Shown here: piece after piece, positions 58,801 to 64,000 of the stretch
Layout: each line of letters opens with the position of its first letter
Numbering within the stretch: position 1 is the stretch's first letter
Assembly: GCA_030849075.1 (NCBI GenBank)
Contig: JASAOO010003469.1
Location: forward strand, 1 to 64,000
Length of the DNA: 64,000 nt
Source of the DNA: Zelonia costaricensis
Lineage: Eukaryota > Euglenozoa > Kinetoplastea > Trypanosomatida > Trypanosomatidae
Direction: 5' to 3'
The notes under the pieces: model-generated
The model's input: only the letters and a program-made list of their open reading frames with translations
The model's database searches: none
Told to the model about the DNA's origin: nothing
Translations under genes and position numbers: made by a program

Positions 58801-59534
58801 CTGTCGGCAAACGCGCGCGCAAACGGCACCCCGCTCCACGGGAAGAAGCTGCGCACCGCCTCTGGGAAAATGCGCACACTGTCCAACAAGTACGTGGCAA
58901 GCCAGTCGAAGTTACTGCTGGCCTCTTCGTTCGATTCCGGGTTCCTCATGTGGCAGCACTTCTTGAGCAGGTGGAAGGCCAGCAGGCTCAGCTTCAGTGC
59001 CTCTTTCGCCTTCAGCGGGACGGGCGTGAGGGAGGGCGACTGGCCCGCGCTCACCACACCAGTGTCGGCCTGCGCCTTCCCATTGCGCGGCGGCGGCGGC
59101 GGCGGCGCTGGCTCGAGCCCGCTCTCCACGGCGGCGGCTACGGTCGACACGATTTGCATCATGCATGGCATCCCGCTTGGCAGGCAAGGCTGGATATTGT
59201 TTGACACCTCCTTTGCAAGCAGCTTCACCTCCGCCTCCGACAGCGCCCCGTCGCGACCAGGCACCACGCCAGAGGGGAAAACCAGGCTCACAGCTGGCGC
59301 TACGTAGGGGTAGCCAGGCACCACCCGAATCTCCAGCGTGACCCGCCTACTGGGGCGACTCTCGGAGACCAGCGGAACGAGCACGCGATAGTGCGCGACA
59401 CTCTTGCCCGACACACGCACATTATCGTAGGTGTTTACGATTACGTCGATCTCCTCTTTGACCTCGGCGTTTTCACCCGTGTCATAAGCGTCCACGAGCG
59501 TGCATGTACGGCATTCTACTTTCTTTTTAGTCAT
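55815..59534 (-). CDS. GCN2: GCN2-type eIF2alpha kinase
   Basis: The 1239-residue protein has the GCN2 domain order. An RWD domain lies at about 20-145 (EEIDVIVNTYDNVRVSG, then VTLEIRVVPGYPYVAPAVSL). The kinase domain (about 285-670) has LGAGGFAPVYV, the lysine in YAIKKI (about 308), HRDLKPDN (about 506), DFG (about 536) and a large acidic Ser-rich insert between lobes, as in eIF2alpha kinases. A histidyl-tRNA-synthetase-like region follows (about 730-1000), including ELGVDCVVDSSGRSFAYAAL. The C-terminal 200 residues are strand-rich. GCN2 senses uncharged tRNA and phosphorylates eIF2alpha, lowering translation. The trypanosomatid orthologue is called eIF2K1. Only about 140 residues lie between RWD and kinase, too few for the pseudokinase of yeast and human GCN2. 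The first ATG encodes MTKKKVECRTC. Confidence 0.93.
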   Translation of the reverse strand: MTKKKVECRTCTLVDAYDTGENAEVKEEIDVIVNTYDNVRVSGKSVAHYRVLVPLVSESRPSRRVTLEIRVVPGYPYVAPAVSLVFPSGVVPGRDGALSEAEVKLLAKEVSNNIQPCLPSGMPCMMQIVSTVAAAVESGLEPAPPPPPPRNGKAQADTGVVSAGQSPSLTPVPLKAKEALKLSLLAFHLLKKCCHMRNPESNEEASSNFDWLATYLLDSVRIFPEAVRSFFPWSGVPFARAFADSIAGALNLPADQRELPKWLWQDETRNLRIQQGTEGRYRTEFIQQRLLGAGGFAPVYVCRKKIDGRLYAIKKIAMTEAQSAKVLREVQTLAALNHKHIVRYYDAWVEDGCDEELRQFVDAEEDEEDEEDEDTERTAAHAARSSSADSQLSSSAYIPSSSCEDDDDESGSSSETTDSDEDGTGSTASDSHDARKSERNASHSTAGYQTLYIQMELCAARSLRHLIEESDSSGSGGIFSSANGEKVAVSILRQLLSVTAHTHRERIVHRDLKPDNVLFEMESSHSSDEAGTIRVADFGLARVMSGAKRITSVLDVDEMATSTDVVSANSPTGNCGSVLYCAPEQERGLEYGFKVDEFSIGMIALEMWLTIAGKGFRERFTIMNEVWRTGKLPQWFMQWNPTMGDTIEKLLEPDPQRRTSCEAVLSTAELPGDPADLTSALDTVDKYGERIAGRIIQKIQRIGSEFRKPSRALRDDTRFVGSPQCTDVVQAVQVIGLLHGAVPVALFDQAVAMNPKLLELGVDCVVDSSGRSFAYAALPQFATASFLGMQENGSIGSFYHFYHRVRSYIAFTTPLPRHDALGELVLEPLLSLCHLLAFTDMAEPVELVVSHAHWLNTVFPSEIGTRPPPPELCQMRCVIETADQVGHAISCVTEGLSTAGLELSDERDEHLKKYAALVLEVIGVFAQHMNTHLTLVIDPALRPSELLVARKALEHGVIFECRAARGAVPLAFGCAMENFTANCVVSNPDIAGFTVVVDVQNLLQTGKHVQLAWRDSLVLDGVVVKRHDLYSTAQLSHVIEAAVVLWKGNVRACIRADTDAHVLARALRAKQLRWALVDGKRLTAATTAQQSKPNGGRSSDVVLSDLRHTVRSLSVKDKPASSAGVEVHYLGGKSESRTTDKIVELYSAMKTPPPATVLVVDADVACVQRCMEQFNSGAFDTSTETPAEPTLAQWLKANAATSTIVPVYSLPEGKIVFFVNYRRFKVSNKKDKSRNRNKQ

Positions 59535-60280
59535 CCACAAAGAGCAGTCCTTACACCTTGCAACGCGTCAGTCTTCCACAGCGCGGCCGACTGGTGTTTC
59601 TCGTCGTCTGTGCGAGCACGGTTACCTTGCTCGACGGACTGCAGAGAGCTAATATCGAGCTTCGGCGCGAAATGAAATGCCGCGAGGTGGCGCACGTGGA
59701 CACAGTGCCGCCTTCTTTGGTGTCTAAGCTGGTGGTGCACAGTTTTGGGCCTTGTGATTTGTGGTGGCGCGCCGTCGAAGCGAGAACGGATTGCATTCTA
59801 GGAGTTGAGGGCGCGGGGAGGGGGGGGAAAGGGGAGGCCCGCATAGGAAAAGAAACGCAAAGTGCGAGTGCAATAGTAAGGAGGCGGTTGGGAGAGGGAG
59901 GGGGAGGGGGAGGGGGGGGGGATGAGAATAAAAGGCGAGTTGTGAATGGGTTGCGCGCTCGCGCCCAGTTCAGCGGGTCGCGAGCCACGCTGCGCGTGCG
60001 ACAACCACTGCGCTGTCCCCTTTGTCGCCTACTTGGTAGAGAGGGTTTGGCATGCACAAGCACTCCGAGGCGGTGCTGCAGCGACTGAAATAAAAGAATG
60101 AACGAGTGTGGCGACTCAGCGTTTGAGGGGAGTAGGACTCGGAAAGAGGAACCGAAGCAATCGCCAGAGAGAAAAGTGCAAGAGCCGCATCCGAACACCG
60201 TAGTGCGAGATCCTGCCGCGTGCGCAGACGTCGACCTCCGCTGCTTCTCCCGCCTACTCCTCTTCTGCACCGCGCTCTTT
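59535..60280. other. Spacer upstream of the GCN2-type kinase
   Basis: Dense plus-strand purine tracts at 59815-59836 and 59879-59938 are candidate splice tracts. The right half is the 3' UTR of the HNH helicase gene. No gene seen. Confidence 0.5.
59879..59938 (-). promoter_or_regulatory. Candidate trans-splicing pyrimidine tract for GCN2
   Basis: Sixty bases of nearly pure G/A on the plus strand, about 350-400 bases upstream of the ATG. Confidence 0.45.
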
Positions 60281-63208
60281 TCACGATGGTCGCACACACT
60301 GCCCACCCGCTTCGGCCCTTCGCCGCGTCACGCGTGAATTGCTGCTGCAACGGACAGCCCTCTCGAGCGCTGCGTCCACCGTGGTCGTCGTCGCCGGTGT
60401 TGCCGGTTCCGGGGACTCGGGACGACCCTGCTGTCGAGCTTGACGAAGGTCCTCTGTGGTCTTCAGCGCGTGGCAGACGACGCAGAGCGTCTGCAAATTC
60501 GCGAGAGTCGCCTGTCCCCCGCCGCAGACGACCGGGACGACGTGGTCGGCGTGCCAGAAGTTGCCGGACAGCGGGCTCGCAATGACCCTTTCGCAGAGGC
60601 TCGGGAACTGGAGCATTTGCGGGTGCAGGCGCCGGATGGCAGCAACGCGGCTCTGCCGCCCTGCCGCCGCTGCCACGGCGGTGCAGAGTGTCTCGCAGTC
60701 AACGTGGCAGTTGGAGCAGACACTCTTGTCAACGCCGGCGACGCTGCGGCGAATTGCGCCACCGGAGCGTCGGAGAAAAAAGGCGTGCCTGCACTCGCCG
60801 GAGCAGAAGAGCTCCGCATCACCGTGGTCGGCACAGCACACCGCACCCGGCACCAGCCTCGCTGCTTCAACCCGCATCCTGGCAAGCAAGGTACTGGCGC
60901 AGTTGAGGCAGCCGGCGGCGAGCGCGCCGTTTGCAGCGACGAGTGGACCGAAGTAGAAGCGAGTGGGGAAGTACAAACGACGCACCTCCCACCACACGCC
61001 CCACCCCAGCAGTGACCCGCGTGCGTATCGCCTGCGGCTGCCGGTGACCCTGACGGCTTGCCGGGCTTCACCTGTCAGGTCGAGCGTGGCCGGCAGCCAC
61101 GTGTTGGCCAGGACCAGCTGGCGCCGCCGGAAGGGCGAGACACGCGCAATGGAGGCAAGAAAGCAGTCCAGCTGCTGCCACGCGGGGTCCAGACGGTGCC
61201 GGACGCATTGCATCGCCTCATGCCACAGGTACGTTGCGTAGAAGCCGGTCGGTTCGCGCGCGCGGACGTGAATTCGACCTGTGTTCTTGCTCACACGAAA
61301 GAGCAGCGGTGCCGCTGACGGCGGTGCCCCACCTGGAGCAGGAACCTCTTGGAGCTGTCTTGACGGCAGCATCGGCTGCGGCTCGTGGGCGACTTGGGAG
61401 AGCGACACGCACGTCGCCGCGTCGGCCGTGTGCCCCTCGCCCTCGCCGACTGCGCTGCACAAGCGAGAGAAGAGTTCAGCATCGAACTGGGAGTGCAGCC
61501 CGAGCAGATAGAAGACAACAATCTCGTCATGCTGGCCCGGTCGATGAAGCCGATCCTCGGCTTGCCGCATCCACGCCGCGTCGGGCGGGAGCTCGCAAAA
61601 AACGGCGCACTGTGCCGGCGCGAGGGAGATGCCAACGGCGCACGCCGTGACGCCAATGATGGCGAGGCGCGCCTCCCCGCGCTGGAACGCGCTCAGAAGC
61701 TCCCCGCGCTGCGCCGCCGGCACCCGTCCATCGATGCGCACAGCTGGCTTGCGGTGGTTGCTGGCCCAAGTGACAAGCGCATCGATCAGCTCAATGTGAT
61801 GCGCCAGCAGCACAACGCGCTCGTACTTGCTGCTGATGTGCTCAATCGCCTCGGCGATCCCTTTCCAGTTCGCTCTCCAGCTGTTGGCGTACCGTTCTTG
61901 GTAGGACACCTCGGCGCGCTTGCCAGCAGCACGACGCGGCCCCGCGACGTCCGCCACGCGCATCACTACTCGACTCTTCGCCGGCAGCTCCAGCACCTCC
62001 GCCTTGAGTCGCCGAAGCATGCAGCATGAGCGGAGCAGCGAGAACAGCTCCACCTTCCGTTCGAGCTCCGCCACACGAAGGTGCGGCGACAGCGCAAGGC
62101 GGCAGTAGCGCAGCGCAAAGTCGTAGCGCGTCGCGCCGAGCAGCCCGGGGCGCAGCATGTCAACCTGGTTGAAGAAGTCGAACGGACTGTCGGCGGCGGG
62201 GGTTCCAGAAAGCAAGAGGCAATGCGGCACTTGCCTCGCCAGTGCCGCCAGTGTTCGCGTGTAGGTGGCGTCCACACCGCCAACGTTGGTGTGCAGCAGG
62301 TGGCTTTCGTCGCAAAGCAGGCACCGCCACGAGCGCGACAGCAGCTGTGACTCAAGCACCGCGGCCATGTGGTAGCTTACCACCACGACCTGCGGCTGCG
62401 CATCCGCAGCGAGCGCGTCGTTGGCGCCGTGGATGAGGTGAATCCGGTCCACCGGCACCTGCTCGTGCAGGTACTGCTCCACATGGTCCGCCCACATGAA
62501 CTTCACCGCAGACGGGCACACGACCAGCAACGGGTACGCCTCGAGCGCCGCTACTGTGGCGATGGCCTGCAACGTCTTGCCGACGCCCATGTCGTCGGCG
62601 AAGAGGATTCGCCCGCCCCAGCGAAGCGCCGCTGCCACGCCGCCGACCTGGTGCTGCTTCAGGCTACGGCGCAGAAGCGGCGGCACCTTGTCCAACGCGT
62701 CTGCCGGGAAGCTCTGGCTAACAGCGGCTGCGACGGCCTCGCGCAGCCCAGGCTGCGGCGCGTTGACAAAAAACGGCAGCGACGGGTCCTGCGCGGCTTC
62801 GTGCAGCTCGTCGACGAGCTGGTCGAGCAGCGCCGCCGGAGCCGTCAGTGCCCGTCCGCGAACCGTCACACTTTCTCGTAGGGCGAGAGAGAGGGCGTTG
62901 GTGATGCGCGAGACATCCGGGTCAGAGACGTTCAGAAAGCGCGCAGCGACTGCTTGCCGATCAAAGTCGAGCTCGACTGCCGCAATTCGCAGCGTGTCGG
63001 TCAGCTCGCAGCACGGGGATGACAGCAGCGGCACAAAGGGTTCCCACCGCGTCGCGGAGCGCAGGGAGGCAGCAAAGACAGCTGCCGCCTTCAGCGCGTC
63101 GATGCACTCGCCGCAAGGGCACGAAAACACGCAGCCGAAGCGCGAGATACGGAAGCGAAAGAGGTGACCGCAGCGGACGCAAACACCGACGGGGAGGAGG
63201 CCCTCCAT
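60281..63208 (-). CDS. SNF2-family DNA translocase with C-terminal HNH nuclease (ZRANB3-like)
   Basis: The 975-residue protein has an N-terminal zinc ribbon (CVRCGH, then CPCGEC; about 9-36) and a SNF2 translocase core. Walker A is ADDMGVGKT (about 202-210), followed by VVCPSAVKFMW, the DESH box (about 299), LLLSGTPAADSPFDFFNQVD and the helicase-C end CELPPDAAWMRQAEDRLHRP. The DESH form of motif II is that of the SMARCAL1/ZRANB3 subgroup. The C-terminal region has CysX2Cys pairs (CLNCAS; CSNCHVDC) and an HNH module at about 883-912: FWHADHVVPVVCGGG, then TLANLQTLCVVCH, very close to the ZRANB3 HNH. In animals ZRANB3 remodels stalled forks and cuts DNA next to a structure. A PCNA-interacting motif was not seen. 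The first ATG is MEGLLPVGV; there is no upstream ATG in frame. Confidence 0.92.
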   Translation of the reverse strand: MEGLLPVGVCVRCGHLFRFRISRFGCVFSCPCGECIDALKAAAVFAASLRSATRWEPFVPLLSSPCCELTDTLRIAAVELDFDRQAVAARFLNVSDPDVSRITNALSLALRESVTVRGRALTAPAALLDQLVDELHEAAQDPSLPFFVNAPQPGLREAVAAAVSQSFPADALDKVPPLLRRSLKQHQVGGVAAALRWGGRILFADDMGVGKTLQAIATVAALEAYPLLVVCPSAVKFMWADHVEQYLHEQVPVDRIHLIHGANDALAADAQPQVVVVSYHMAAVLESQLLSRSWRCLLCDESHLLHTNVGGVDATYTRTLAALARQVPHCLLLSGTPAADSPFDFFNQVDMLRPGLLGATRYDFALRYCRLALSPHLRVAELERKVELFSLLRSCCMLRRLKAEVLELPAKSRVVMRVADVAGPRRAAGKRAEVSYQERYANSWRANWKGIAEAIEHISSKYERVVLLAHHIELIDALVTWASNHRKPAVRIDGRVPAAQRGELLSAFQRGEARLAIIGVTACAVGISLAPAQCAVFCELPPDAAWMRQAEDRLHRPGQHDEIVVFYLLGLHSQFDAELFSRLCSAVGEGEGHTADAATCVSLSQVAHEPQPMLPSRQLQEVPAPGGAPPSAAPLLFRVSKNTGRIHVRAREPTGFYATYLWHEAMQCVRHRLDPAWQQLDCFLASIARVSPFRRRQLVLANTWLPATLDLTGEARQAVRVTGSRRRYARGSLLGWGVWWEVRRLYFPTRFYFGPLVAANGALAAGCLNCASTLLARMRVEAARLVPGAVCCADHGDAELFCSGECRHAFFLRRSGGAIRRSVAGVDKSVCSNCHVDCETLCTAVAAAAGRQSRVAAIRRLHPQMLQFPSLCERVIASPLSGNFWHADHVVPVVCGGGQATLANLQTLCVVCHALKTTEDLRQARQQGRPESPEPATPATTTTVDAALERAVRCSSNSRVTRRRAEAGGQCVRPS

Positions 63209-64000
63209 CGGCACGCCACGGCGCAGCGACGCGCAAGTGGCATGAAAGCACGCCAACAATAATGGCACTCAAGTGAAGGAGTGTGGTGGAAACGGAGGGA
63301 AGGGGGTCAAGGCGGAGACGGCGTCGGTAGCGGCGCGACTCCGCGACGGCGAGGGCTGCGAAGCGCAAACACGGAAAAGAGGCGAGGGATGTGAGAGCGC
63401 GAGAAAGAGAGCCGTGTGCAGTACACGTAGCGTAGCCGCGTTCAGCGGCGGGTCCATTTTGCTCCCGGCCGGCGCAAACACGTGTTGAGCCGACGCACTG
63501 TAGTGGCAGTGAAACCACACGGGCGCATACATAGAGCAGGTCGTTTTTGTTTTTTTTTTCCTTTCCCGGAGTGAAGCGCCGGGCCTTGCATCTTTGCTTC
63601 TCACTTGTAGCCTTACAGTCTCAACTCTACACGGCGGCTGGTGAAGCCATGGGCAGGACAGATTTATCATCACAAGCAAGCTGTAGTCCGTGCACATGGA
63701 GACGAGTCAGGGCGAGCGGCAGCCTCCGCTCTCCCTTCTACGTTGAAGCGGGACCAATGGCGAAATCCGACATGCAGCGCTGCGGATCCGGCAATGCGAC
63801 GGGGGCTGAGTGTGGAAGAAAGACAGAAAAGTGAGCCCAGAAACACGGCGGAAAGTGTCGAAAGCAGTTTTGACACTTTGTATGCAGCTGAACCAGGACG
63901 CCGAAAGCAAGAACAAAGGAGCAAACCAGCAAGGCGGAAGACACAAAAAGCACTGAAAGCAGACCTCTCCGAAAACAACGAGGGTGCAAGGAAAAACTAG
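63209..64000. other. Right-edge spacer
   Basis: Holds the 5' region of the HNH helicase gene, with candidate splice tracts (plus-strand purines) at 63281-63310 and 63371-63412. A T run occurs at 63543-63562. No gene seen before the window ends. Confidence 0.5.

Noticed and set aside
59535..59540. A start two codons earlier for the GCN2-type kinase
   Set aside because: The codon at 59540 is TTG; the first ATG is at 59534.
63209..63268. An N-terminal extension of the HNH helicase
   Set aside because: The extension begins with GTG. The first ATG (63208) is followed directly by the zinc ribbon.

Overview
This window looks like a nuclear chromosome segment of a trypanosomatid of the Leishmania group (Leishmaniinae). 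The DNA is GC-rich with strong G/C bias at third codon positions. It carries 24 intron-less protein genes, all on the minus strand, separated by 0.3-3.8 kb of low-complexity spacer rich in CA/GT microsatellites and G/A runs. On the minus strand those runs are pyrimidine tracts of the kind used for trans-splicing. There is no strand switch, so the whole window is part of one polycistronic unit transcribed from high to low coordinates. From memory, the order seryl-tRNA synthetase, CRK-type kinase, soluble EF-hand pyrophosphatase, RAD51 paralog, proteasome alpha subunit matches the start of Leishmania chromosome 11; I could not check this.

In transcription order (right to left), 63.2-50.4 kb holds a SNF2 translocase with a C-terminal HNH nuclease (ZRANB3-like), a GCN2-type eIF2alpha kinase, a GRIP-domain golgin and an RRM protein. 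From 49.7 to 37.1 kb come a MORN-repeat protein, cytosolic-type seryl-tRNA synthetase, a divergent cdc2-related kinase, an unknown 184-residue protein, a NIF3-family protein and a PSP1-domain protein. From 36.1 to 20.7 kb come a 957-residue low-complexity Cys-cluster protein, exocyst Sec15, a DZIP1/Iguana-like protein, the MCTS1/Tma20 homologue, a divergent DEAD-box protein and a leucine-rich-repeat protein. From 20.4 to 1.3 kb come a 143-residue unknown, the acidocalcisome pyrophosphatase, a PA-domain-only secretory protein, a 94-residue coiled-coil protein, pterin carbinolamine dehydratase, a RAD51 paralog, proteasome subunit alpha-4 type, and a 1986-residue protein.

The genes do not form a functional operon. 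Two (GCN2, MCTS1) bear on translation initiation, two (ZRANB3-like, RAD51 paralog) on DNA damage, and three (Sec15, golgin, PA protein) on secretion.

The most unusual item is the 1986-residue protein. Read by eye, it contains three tandem copies of a degenerate kinesin-motor-like domain with the nucleotide-binding motifs lost. Other points worth checking are a seven-unit telomere-like hexamer array in a 5' spacer, an unexplained N-terminal domain on Sec15, a GCN2 with no room for the pseudokinase domain, and a golgin built around five WKEKVK-type repeats. No tRNA, rRNA, mobile element or CRISPR array was recognised. The sequence has one single-base ambiguity (17538) and one 24-base gap (32509-32532).
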